DNA from: an uncultured Peptococcaceae bacterium
GTDB taxonomy: Bacteria; Bacillota; Peptococcia; Peptococcales; Peptococcaceae
Direction: 5' to 3'
DNA: 17,029 bases
NCBI GenBank assembly: GCA_902496505.1
Contig: CABVBB010000004.1
Coordinates: 1-17,029, forward strand
The number at the start of each line of letters is the position of its first letter. The stretch's first letter is position 1. A program made the translations under genes and the position numbers. This document shows positions 1 to 6,192 of this stretch, one piece after another. Below the pieces are notes generated by a model. It had not been told where the DNA came from. It ran no database searches and saw only the letters and a program-made list of their open reading frames with translations.

Positions 1-758
1 ATTTAGCAGAGCGGCCGTTTAACCGCAATCCCGTTTCTGCAGCAGAGAAATGGATCGAAGACCTCTATATCCAGACCGATTATTATCTGGGCAAATTCCT
101 CCACTTCTTGGATGAAGGCTGGACGATCAGCATCTTCTCTGACCATGCGCAGGTGGCGCCGGCCCATGAGATCCCCTTCTTGATGGATCTGTCGGGCGTC
201 ATGATCCCGTTGATGGAACAAATGGGCTTTACCAGCGTGATCAGAGACGAGCAAGGCAAGGTCACCGGCATCGATTGGCCCAATACCAAAGCGGTCATGC
301 AGCGGGAAGGCCATATCTATATCAACTTAAAAGGCAGAGATCCTCATGGCATTGTCGATCCCGCTGATCAGTATGAGCTGGAAGAAGAGATCATGACCAA
401 GCTTTATGAGCTGAAATCTGAGGAGACAGGTCATCGGATCGTAGCCGTGGCGCTGCGCAACAGAGACGCCGTTCTCTTAGGTCAAGGCGGCCCACATGCC
501 GGTGATATCATCTGCTGGGCGGCAGAAGGCTACAACTTTGATCACTCCGACTGCCTGTCAACGACCTATGGTGAAAGCGACACCTCTGTATCGCCGATCT
601 TTATTGTGGCTGGCAAAGGTGTGAAGCAAGGTTTCTATACTGACCGCATCATTCGGCAGATCGACTTTGCGCCGACTATAGCTGTGCTGGGCGGTGTCAG
701 AATGCCGGCGCAGTGTGAAGGGGCGCCTGCTTATCAGATCCTGGAGAACGAATACTAG
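1..758 (+). CDS. AP-superfamily phosphoesterase/phosphomutase, 3' part (module A)
   Basis: The reading frame is open from base 3 to the TAG at 756-758, so the gene starts outside the window. About 251 C-terminal residues are visible. They align along their whole length with the C-terminal third of the complete paralogue at 12104-14125, with roughly half the residues identical by eye. The metal-site pair SDHA is present, followed by the GRDPHGIVDPADQYE block typical of COG3379-type predicted phosphohydrolases/phosphomutases of the alkaline phosphatase superfamily. A DHSDCLSTTYG block and the closing segment DFAPTIAVLGGVRMP also fit that family. The nucleophile and first metal ligands lie in the missing N-terminus. 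No membrane segment is seen, so the enzyme is probably cytoplasmic. A DASS-type permease follows 115 bases downstream. The substrate is unknown; hydrolysis or transfer of a phosphoester, or a related phosphonate or sulfate group, is the family expectation. Confidence 0.85.
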   Translation, partial: LAERPFNRNPVSAAEKWIEDLYIQTDYYLGKFLHFLDEGWTISIFSDHAQVAPAHEIPFLMDLSGVMIPLMEQMGFTSVIRDEQGKVTGIDWPNTKAVMQREGHIYINLKGRDPHGIVDPADQYELEEEIMTKLYELKSEETGHRIVAVALRNRDAVLLGQGGPHAGDIICWAAEGYNFDHSDCLSTTYGESDTSVSPIFIVAGKGVKQGFYTDRIIRQIDFAPTIAVLGGVRMPAQCEGAPAYQILENEY

Positions 759-787
759 GGATCCGCTGTTTTGAGAGAGCATTTGTT

Positions 788-821
788 GGGAGAAGAGTCA
801 GCTTTTGAGCGGCTCTTCCCC
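788..821 (+). other. Intercistronic stem-loop between phosphoesterase and permease
   Basis: GAAGAG at 792-797 pairs with CTCTTC at 813-818. GGG at 788-790 and CCC at 819-821 extend the stem across a one-base bulge, and partial inner pairs surround the TTTTGA loop. No T-run follows, so it does not look like an intrinsic terminator. It could stabilise or separate the two messages of the operon. A weak feature. Confidence 0.35.
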
Positions 822-858
822 GCTCATTGCTTGAGTGTTCGCTTTTGGGGATAGGATT

Positions 859-865
859 AGGGAGG
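859..865 (+). promoter_or_regulatory. Strong ribosome binding site deciding a TTG start
   Basis: AGGGAGG lies eight bases before TTG at 874. The upstream in-frame GTG at 835 has no Shine-Dalgarno sequence, and the first in-frame ATG would cut into the second membrane segment. This site therefore points to TTG 874 as the start of the permease. Confidence 0.6.
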
Positions 866-873
866 CGAGTGAA

Positions 874-2256
874 TTGGAGATCGCAAGCAGAAGGAATGAA
901 TTGATCAAATGGGGGATCTGCGCCATTTTTGCTATTGTTATTTTATTACTGCCTGAGCAAGGACTGCTGACACATCAATTTAAAACATTCTTGGCCATAA
1001 CCGTTTTTTGCTTAGCGCTGGCGGCGTTTGAATTAGTGCCCGAAATGTTTATTGCCATCGTGATGCCATCGTTGTGGATCTTTTTTGGTGCGGCGGAAGC
1101 ATCCGTGGTTATGTCCAGCTGGGTCGGCACAACGATGCTCATGCTCTGCGGCGCTTTTTTCCTGGGGGCAGCGTTGGATGACTGCGGCTTACTGCGCCGG
1201 ATCGCCTATACGATCATGTGCAAAGTCAAGGGCAGTTATTTTAAACTTTTGGCCAGTGTGATGGTCGTGGGCATCGTTCTCAATATCCTGTCCAGCGGCC
1301 AGGGCTACTGTATCATTGCCCCGTTAGCCTGCGGACTGTGCCTGTCGCTTAACGAAATGAAGACGCGGGTCGGCGCAGGCATAGCGGCTGCGGCTATGCT
1401 GGGCGGCTGTACAGCCCATGCCTACACCTATCAGGCTTCAGCCTGGGGCGTGATCATGAAGATGGGCGCCAATTACATTGGCCCTACGGACATCACGCCA
1501 TTATCCATCATCCTGCATTGCTGGCCGATGTTTTTTGTTTCCTTATTTATCGTCTGGATCATTTCCAAATGGTATAAGCCGGAAAGCGGCTTAGGAGAGA
1601 TCGTTTATTTCCAGGAACAGCTGGCCTTGATGGGCAAAATGACACGCAAAGAAAAGGCCAACATTTTTGTGATGGCCTTGGTCTTAGTCTATATTTTCAC
1701 TGTAGGTGTACACAAGCTTGATGTGAATTTAGGCTTTGCGATCCTGCCCTGGCTTTTGTTTTTGCCGGGCATCGATGGCGCGGATGTCAATACCTTTAAA
1801 AAAATGAATGTGACGATGCTCTTTTTCATTGCTTCTTGCATGTCCATCGGCGCCGTGGCCAGCAGTATGGGCATGGCTGACGCCATCAAAGAATTTTGTA
1901 CAGCAGTTTTACAAGGAAACACCAGCCCCAGCGCTATTATGGGCATCGTTTTTTGTATCGTGTTTGTGCTCAACTTCTTGATGACGCCTTTAGCGATCTT
2001 TTCGCTGACCATCGAGCCGATGTGTTCCTTGGCCGTATCATCAGGACTGTCGCCGATCCCCTTTGCTTATGCGGTCAATGCCTGTTCTGAGGCCATACTC
2101 CTGCCTTATGAATACGTGCCTTATCTGGTCATTTATGCCTTTGGAATGATCACCTCGACAGACTTTATCAAGATCAATGTGATGCGTTCAGCCGTTTTCT
2201 TTGGCGGATTTTTGCTGATCTTGGTGCCTTATTGGAGACTGATCGGCCTGTTTTGA
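874..2256 (+). CDS. DASS/SLC13-like anion permease (module A)
   Basis: A hydrophobic protein of about 460 residues with roughly 11-13 membrane segments, predicted to lie in the inner membrane. The early stretch GAFFLGAALDDCGLLRR resembles the first re-entrant-loop region of DASS/SLC13 carriers, which take up di- or tricarboxylates, sulfate and related anions. The usual SNT-type motifs are not obvious: NILSSGQGY and MTPLAIFSLTIEP occupy the corresponding places, so the ligand may be unusual. I chose TTG 874 because a strong AGGGAGG precedes it by eight bases; GTG 835 would add 13 residues without a ribosome binding site. The gene lies 115 bases after the phosphoesterase and probably shares its transcript. 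A LysR gene converges from the other side. Family assignment is fairly sure; the substrate is not known. Confidence 0.8.
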   Translation: MEIASRRNELIKWGICAIFAIVILLLPEQGLLTHQFKTFLAITVFCLALAAFELVPEMFIAIVMPSLWIFFGAAEASVVMSSWVGTTMLMLCGAFFLGAALDDCGLLRRIAYTIMCKVKGSYFKLLASVMVVGIVLNILSSGQGYCIIAPLACGLCLSLNEMKTRVGAGIAAAAMLGGCTAHAYTYQASAWGVIMKMGANYIGPTDITPLSIILHCWPMFFVSLFIVWIISKWYKPESGLGEIVYFQEQLALMGKMTRKEKANIFVMALVLVYIFTVGVHKLDVNLGFAILPWLLFLPGIDGADVNTFKKMNVTMLFFIASCMSIGAVASSMGMADAIKEFCTAVLQGNTSPSAIMGIVFCIVFVLNFLMTPLAIFSLTIEPMCSLAVSSGLSPIPFAYAVNACSEAILLPYEYVPYLVIYAFGMITSTDFIKINVMRSAVFFGGFLLILVPYWRLIGLF

Positions 2257-2274
2257 GCAGATGATCTGAAGACT

Positions 2275-2324
2275 AAAAAAATATAGGGATAGGGACAGCT
2301 GCGGCTGTCCTTCTATCCCTATAT
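2275..2324 (-). terminator. Intrinsic terminator of the LysR gene, possibly bidirectional
   Basis: A long hairpin: 2281-2292 pairs perfectly with 2313-2324 (12 bp). 2293-2299 (GGACAGC) pairs with 2304-2310, leaving a TGCG loop and a two-base TT bulge at 2311-2312. On the minus strand the stem is followed directly by seven T (complement of A 2275-2281), the form of a rho-independent terminator for the leftward gene ending at 2340. On the plus strand it lies just after the permease stop but lacks a following T-run. Confidence 0.85.
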
Positions 2325-2339
2325 GTGGTCAAGGCAAGG

Positions 2340-3263
2340 CTATGGATCAGGCTGCAGCTTTTCCGTCAGATAGTTGGTAATGAACTGTTGGAAATTGCTG
2401 ACCGCCTTTTTCTTATACACAATGATGGCGTGCCAGTCCAGCTGTGTCTTTCGGCAGACGATGGGGTGATCTTTGAAGAGATCAGCATACAAGAAATCAT
2501 GATCGATCAGCTGAAAATCGATGGTATAGTAGCCGAAGCGTTCAATGTAGTCGATAAACGTAGGCGTAAGCGGGATCTCGCAGTGCTTCCTGATGGAACT
2601 GGGGTGGTAGGTGTCCAGATAGTGCAGAAAGTTGGCGTTGCTGTAAGAGTTTTTCAGATTGCAGTAAGGTGCATTTTTTAACAAGCCAAAATCGAGGGTA
2701 GTGTAGGCATTCCAAGACGATGCCGCCGCGATCCAGATATAGCAAGGCAGCGTTTGGATCTTGGTAATGCCGATCTGCGGATCGTGCTTGGCAGTCAGCG
2801 TGATAAATTGTTCATCGGAGATAATGGATACAGCAATATCATGATTGCTCAGCGAACCAAAGTCTTCACTGACATTGAGCATGGAAAAATCAAAATATGT
2901 ATCAGGAAAAGTGGCCGAAAGCTTTTCTAACAAGTCATTGCCATAAAGGATCAGCAGGGATTCAACAATGCCGATGCGGCAGGTGGGGATCACCTTTTGC
3001 TTGGAGGAATATTTGCGGAGATTTTCTTCGATAGCAGACGATTCGTTGAGGATCGTGACAGCGTGGGTGTAGAGGATCTGTCCGGCAGTGGTCAGCATGA
3101 CGCCGCTGGGTATCCGTGTAAACAACGTGACGCCAAATTCCGTCTCCAGCTTTTTGATCGAGGTGGAAATGGCCTGGCGGCTGATGAACAGATTGTCAGC
3201 GGCTTTGCTGATGGATTGATAGCGGCAGGCTTCAACAAAATGGAAAAGCTGTTCGAAGGTCAT
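2340..3263 (-). CDS. LysR-family transcriptional regulator (module A)
   Basis: 307 residues, normal for LysR regulators. The N-terminal winged helix-turn-helix spans about residues 16-60, including SISKAADNLFISRQAIST and the family hallmark LETEFGVTLFTR. The remaining two thirds would form the two-lobed effector-binding domain. The start is ATG at 3263-3261 because AGGAGGA lies seven bases upstream; an earlier in-frame ATG at 3299 has no such site and falls inside the -10 region. The gene converges on the permease and is read from a perfect-consensus promoter (3298-3326). By position it probably controls the module A phosphoesterase and permease in response to their substrate, which is inference. 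Its effector domain differs strongly from the module B regulator, suggesting a different ligand. Confidence 0.92.
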   Translation of the reverse strand: MTFEQLFHFVEACRYQSISKAADNLFISRQAISTSIKKLETEFGVTLFTRIPSGVMLTTAGQILYTHAVTILNESSAIEENLRKYSSKQKVIPTCRIGIVESLLILYGNDLLEKLSATFPDTYFDFSMLNVSEDFGSLSNHDIAVSIISDEQFITLTAKHDPQIGITKIQTLPCYIWIAAASSWNAYTTLDFGLLKNAPYCNLKNSYSNANFLHYLDTYHPSSIRKHCEIPLTPTFIDYIERFGYYTIDFQLIDHDFLYADLFKDHPIVCRKTQLDWHAIIVYKKKAVSNFQQFITNYLTEKLQPDP

Positions 3264-3297
3264 AACGATATCCTCCTTCAATGGATTTGATAAAGAC

Positions 3298-3326
3298 ATT
3301 ATATGCTTGAACGATTAATGTGTCAA
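3298..3326 (-). promoter_or_regulatory. Perfect-consensus sigma-A promoter for the LysR gene
   Basis: Read on the minus strand: TTGACA (3326-3321), exactly 17 bases, TATAAT (3303-3298). Both hexamers match consensus fully. Transcription would begin near 3291, giving a leader of about 28 bases that contains the ribosome binding site. Confidence 0.85.
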
Positions 3327-3338
3327 ATTTTGTATAAT
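3307..3338 (+). promoter_or_regulatory. Probable promoter of the zinc-ribbon/ABC operon
   Basis: TATAAT at 3333-3338 stands 52 bases before the zinc-ribbon start codon. The best -35 candidate, TTGAAC at 3307-3312, is 20 bases away, longer than usual, so the -10 is convincing but the -35 is not. It overlaps the leftward LysR promoter, so the two polymerases could interfere. Confidence 0.45.
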
Positions 3339-3390
3339 AACGTACCTTTGAGGGTATGGAAGACGTTTCACACAGAAGGGATGAGGCCAT

Positions 3391-3858
3391 ATGAGCACCG
3401 ATAAAGACACGCTGGATTTTAAGTCTCAAAAGAGAATGGAAATGCTCAAGACGCGCACCAAAAGATGCGTATGTAAATACTGCGGCGGACGGCTCAAGCT
3501 GCGCAGGATCATTTTCAGCAATTTTGAGGACTCGCGCATAGAGATTTTTTGCAGGGACTGCGACCGTATTGAATTTGGCGTCGAGCCGGAGATCTATGCC
3601 AGCGCCAAATATTTCGTTGAGAACAGCCGATTCAATTGCTATCCTGATCTGGATGACAATGAGAAAACGAAGCAGATGACTATTGCCAAGGTCTGTGAGA
3701 TCATGGCCTGGGAAAATCAAAACATCGGTATTCTCGAAGGCAGCGGTTTTACCATTCCCCTAAAGATCAACGCAGGCTTTGTGGGAGAGTGCGTGACCTT
3801 GACTGAAGAGGATCTGGACGATGGACCGATCGAGGACAAATGGGCAGTGGAGCGATGA
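3391..3858 (+). CDS. Small zinc-ribbon protein of unknown function
   Basis: 155 residues with an N-terminal zinc ribbon: C28 and C31 (CKYC) pair with C54 and C57 (CRDC), about 22 residues apart, with an extra cysteine at 26. The rest is acidic and mixed, without membrane segments or a signal peptide. I recognise no named family. Purine-rich GAAGGGATGAGG upstream of ATG 3391 serves as the ribosome binding site. The stop codon is 28 bases before the ABC ATPase start, so the two are probably cotranscribed. The ribbon could bind nucleic acid or a protein partner or be purely structural; nothing in the sequence decides this. Confidence 0.75.
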   Translation: MSTDKDTLDFKSQKRMEMLKTRTKRCVCKYCGGRLKLRRIIFSNFEDSRIEIFCRDCDRIEFGVEPEIYASAKYFVENSRFNCYPDLDDNEKTKQMTIAKVCEIMAWENQNIGILEGSGFTIPLKINAGFVGECVTLTEEDLDDGPIEDKWAVER

Positions 3859-3886
3859 AAAGCAAAAGTGTAAAGGGGTGAAGCGT

Positions 3887-4708
3887 ATGGACGGACAAGA
3901 GAAGATCGTGGAAATGCAGGGCGTCAGCTGCAAAGCAGGCTATAAATACCTTTTGCGCGATATTACTTGGAATGTGGCGCGCGGCGAGCATTGGATCGTG
4001 TTTGGCATGAACGGCTGCGGCAAAACCACCTTGCTCAGCATTATAGCGGGGTTCAAGCATTTTACAGCAGGAACGGTCCGGGTATTTGGCCAAGAATTCA
4101 CCAATGACAACGTTCTGGCGGTCAGAGAAAAGATCGGCTGGGTGTCCAGCTCGTTTTTTGATAAATATTATACCAGAGAATCCGCTCTGCATATCGTTTT
4201 ATCAGGCAAGCACGGCACCTTGAGCTTGGATAACGATATCACTTTGGCAGATGTGCGGCTGGCCAAAGATCTGCTGAGCGAATTGAAACTGGGGGATAAG
4301 ATCGACCGTACATTTGATATGCTCTCCAAAGGCGAGCGGCAGAATGTGCTGATCGCCAGAGCCTTGTTCTCCGATCCCGATCTCTTGATCCTGGACGAAC
4401 CGTGTACGGGCTTGGATGTGTACAACAGAAGTTATTTGTTTGAGACCATCGAGAGCCTGAGCCAGAAAAAGGATCTGACGATCATTTACGTGACGCACTA
4501 CGTTGAAGAGATCAGACCGCTGTTTCAGCAGGCGCTGCTGCTCAAAAACGGCCATATTTTTGCCCAAGGCGCAGCGGAAAAAATGTTTACCGATGAGCTG
4601 ATCGCAGAGTTATTAGGCTATCCGGCCAAGATCCAGCAGAAAAGCGATGGCAGCTATCAAATGGCCATCCAAACCACTTCGCGGCTGGGAGAGCTGCTGA
4701 AACGATAA
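3887..4708 (+). CDS. Stand-alone ABC ATPase, ModF/YlmA-like (COG1119 type)
   Basis: 273 residues forming one ATP-binding-cassette domain. Visible parts are Walker A GMNGCGKTT (residues 40-48), signature LSKGE (146-150), Walker B LLILDEP with D170 and E171, D-loop GLD, and H-loop H204 (THYVEEI). The Q-loop position reads IGWVSSSF instead of carrying the usual glutamine, as in the ModF/YlmA group of ABC proteins. No permease or binding protein is encoded nearby, so a transport role is not evident. I start at ATG 3887, preceded by AAAGGGG with eight bases spacing; an in-frame ATG at 3821 would overlap the previous gene. It sits between the zinc-ribbon gene and an unknown gene, probably as one operon. 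It could be a regulatory or ribosome-linked ATPase, or the motor for a permease encoded elsewhere. Confidence 0.85.
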   Translation: MDGQEKIVEMQGVSCKAGYKYLLRDITWNVARGEHWIVFGMNGCGKTTLLSIIAGFKHFTAGTVRVFGQEFTNDNVLAVREKIGWVSSSFFDKYYTRESALHIVLSGKHGTLSLDNDITLADVRLAKDLLSELKLGDKIDRTFDMLSKGERQNVLIARALFSDPDLLILDEPCTGLDVYNRSYLFETIESLSQKKDLTIIYVTHYVEEIRPLFQQALLLKNGHIFAQGAAEKMFTDELIAELLGYPAKIQQKSDGSYQMAIQTTSRLGELLKR

Positions 4709-4756
4709 GACCTCAGCGGCCAAAAATTGCGATAAGCAGAAGAAGGGGGGAGCCAG

Positions 4757-5707
4757 ATGACAGGAAACTTGAGCGCAATGCTGCATATGCACGATCTGCG
4801 CGTAGCAGAGGATATCGGAAAAATGGCAGAGCTGGGGTGGTTTGACGTCGAATTCACCATGTATGGCTGTGCCTATCTGCTGGAAGGAAAAATGTTTTAC
4901 CGAGTCAGCTCAGAGGCAGAAGACATCTATGATTTCATCGAAAAAGGCGCTCAGCTGGGCATATATCCCAGCAATGTATTGAGTCTGACCGAAAAATATC
5001 CTGTGCCAGCGGGCATGAAAGAGCTGATCGCCCAAGAGGTCAAGCGCGATTTAGGCAAAAAACTGCGGGAAGTCTATCCGCAGGCATTTTTTGAAGAACT
5101 GTACACCTTGGCGGAAGCAGCAGGCACGAACAGCGCAGCGGGCTTATTGTGGGCAGAAGTCGATCAGCTGGAAGGCGTATTCGAAGAAGAAAAACTGAAG
5201 GCTTTAGCGGAATTGATCGCCTACGCCTACAGCTGCAGAAAACTGGCAGCGGCAGACTATCGAGAGCTGCTGGAGTGGATAGCCGCCCAAAGAAAAGATA
5301 TGGAAGACGATTTTATCAGCAAAGATATTTTTGAAAAAACCCTGTATGGCGTCGCTTATAGGGGCGATACAGGACTCGAGTACCTGATCAATGCCCAAAA
5401 AGGCTGTGTGTATGAAAAAATGTATGCCCTGGAACAAGCCGGCCGCTTGACAACGCCGCTATTCAGCAAGACCTATTGGTACAATTATGTATATCGCTTG
5501 GGAGACGTCAACAGGGACTTCAAGAAAAAAATCAAGCAGGAATTAAACGAAGACTACATGAGGAAGATACAGCAGATCAGAGCTGGTCAAAGTGCCGTCA
5601 GTGCAAAAGCCTGCACCGCGGCCATTCAGAAGATAGGCCAACGCTTTGGCGCAGAGCCCTATAAAACCGTGCTCAGATACGGCCGTCGCTGGGGGCTGCT
5701 CTCATAA
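4757..5707 (+). CDS. Hypothetical helical cytoplasmic protein
   Basis: 316 residues. The protein is rich in Ala, Glu and Lys and looks almost entirely alpha-helical, with no signal peptide or membrane segment. I recognise no conserved domain. The N-terminal third (about residues 20-80) has aromatic residues and short motifs such as WFDVEFTMYG. The middle is acidic, and the C-terminus is basic (YGRRWG near the end). ATG 4757 follows GAAGGGGGG at about six bases. It lies 48 bases after the ABC ATPase and before a hairpin terminator, so it is likely the last gene of the zinc-ribbon/ABC operon. Function unknown. Confidence 0.75.
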   Translation: MTGNLSAMLHMHDLRVAEDIGKMAELGWFDVEFTMYGCAYLLEGKMFYRVSSEAEDIYDFIEKGAQLGIYPSNVLSLTEKYPVPAGMKELIAQEVKRDLGKKLREVYPQAFFEELYTLAEAAGTNSAAGLLWAEVDQLEGVFEEEKLKALAELIAYAYSCRKLAAADYRELLEWIAAQRKDMEDDFISKDIFEKTLYGVAYRGDTGLEYLINAQKGCVYEKMYALEQAGRLTTPLFSKTYWYNYVYRLGDVNRDFKKKIKQELNEDYMRKIQQIRAGQSAVSAKACTAAIQKIGQRFGAEPYKTVLRYGRRWGLLS

Positions 5708-5757
5708 AAACAGCGGCGCTTTCAAATAAAAAATTTAGAAATGCCCCACCAAACAAG

Positions 5758-5797
5758 CCCCCTCACAAGCTTATTGCTGATGAGGGGACTTATTTTC
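5758..5797 (+). terminator. Terminator of the zinc-ribbon/ABC/hypothetical operon
   Basis: CCCCTCA (5759-5765) pairs with TGAGGGG (5781-5787). Inside, AGC (5768-5770) pairs with GCT (5776-5778) around TTATT. A T-rich but interrupted tract (ACTTATTTT) follows. It lies 50 bases after the stop codon of the last operon gene. Confidence 0.65.
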
Positions 5798-5858
5798 ATT
5801 ATGCCCGACCAGTGATAGGTGCTGGTCAAAATGCCAAAATCTTTTCGACAAAAAATTT

Positions 5859-5901
5859 AAGTGTATTTACTTCGACGTCATGAAGTGCTATAATTTCACT
5901 T
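5859..5901 (+). repeat. AAGTG/CACTT half-sites around the promoter (possible operator)
   Basis: AAGTG at 5859-5863, ACTTC at 5869-5873, GAAGTG at 5882-5887 and CACTT at 5897-5901 form overlapping inverted repeats. ACTTC-N8-GAAGT lies between the -35 and -10 elements, and AAGTG-N9-CACTT (5883-5901) is centred on the -10 element. This is the arrangement expected of a repressor operator; the protein is unknown. Confidence 0.45.
5866..5894 (+). promoter_or_regulatory. Extended -10 promoter upstream of the structured RNA
   Basis: TGCTATAAT at 5886-5894 is a full extended -10 element. TTTACT at 5866-5871 is a moderate -35 at 17 bases. The start of transcription is expected near 5901, just before the first helix of the structured RNA. 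Confidence 0.75.
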
Positions 5902-6037
5902 AAGCATTATTCAAAATGTGACGAATATATCACAACGGTTCCAAAACTTTTGAGTTTTGAAACCATAATGCAAAAGCGTCAGATATCTGATAATTGTATT
6001 GCGGTCAAGCCTTTTTACGAGGTTTGGCCGCTTTTTT
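5901..6037 (+). ncRNA. Structured RNA with three-way junction and terminator (small RNA or leader)
   Basis: Helix P1 pairs GCATTAT (5904-5910) with ATAATGC (5965-5971). It encloses P2, TGTGA (5917-5921) with TCACA (5930-5934), and P3, a 12-pair arm at 5937-5948/5953-5964 with one C-A mismatch and a TTTG loop. After P1 come the 12-base palindrome TCAGATATCTGA (5979-5990) and an intrinsic terminator. A good promoter places the 5' end within a few bases of P1, so the RNA would be about 137 nt. I recognise no known riboswitch or RNA class. It is either an independent small RNA or a cis-acting leader of the SLH gene 155 bases on. CCAAAACT in P3 (5941-5948) could pair at 7 of 8 positions with the terminator arm at 6020-6027, which would give a switching alternative. 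Confidence 0.6.
6001..6037 (+). terminator. Intrinsic terminator inside the SLH gene leader
   Basis: A 12-bp stem, 6001-6012 with 6020-6031, contains two G-T wobbles and closes a seven-base TTTTACG loop. Six T follow (6032-6037). It lies 137 bases after the predicted transcription start and 155 bases before the SLH start codon, so it would end the upstream RNA unless read through. Confidence 0.85.
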
Positions 6038-6192
6038 GCTGTCTTTTTGCGTGTTCTGCCGCTTTTGAGACGGGATCAGTACATGGATTCAAAACTTAAG
6101 AGTATTGCTACACGACATTTCGGGAAAGGAGGGAAAGCACAGCAATTCAGCAGTTTGTGCAGTTGATTTAAAAAACAGAGAGGGGCAAGTTC

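Larger units (their letters stand above)
5708..6192 (+). other. 485-base non-coding region
   Basis: No convincing coding sequence. In order it holds the operon terminator (5758-5797), a small hairpin GACCAG/CTGGTC (5807-5827), a promoter with repeated AAGTG/CACTT half-sites (5859-5901), a structured RNA ending in a terminator (5901-6037), and 155 bases leading to the SLH gene. In that last part I see no clear promoter. It has an AAAGGAGGG at 6125-6133 without a usable start codon after it, and the true ribosome binding site AGAGAGGGG at 6177-6185. Confidence 0.7.

Noticed and set aside
835..873. GTG start for the module A permease
   Set aside because: No Shine-Dalgarno sequence before it, whereas TTG 874 has AGGGAGG at eight bases. 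Retained only as an alternative.
3232..3720. 162-codon minus-strand frame overlapping the LysR start and the zinc-ribbon gene
   Set aside because: It covers a perfect promoter and is antisense to a gene with a clear zinc-binding motif. It appears to be a shadow frame.
5807..5827. Hairpin GACCAG/CTGGTC as a second terminator or binding site
   Set aside because: Only six pairs, a nine-base loop and no T-run follow. It lies upstream of the promoter, so it is not part of the structured RNA.
5979..5990. Palindrome TCAGATATCTGA as an attachment or protein-binding site
   Set aside because: A single 12-base palindrome inside the transcribed region, with no flanking mobile-element genes. Better treated as part of the RNA.
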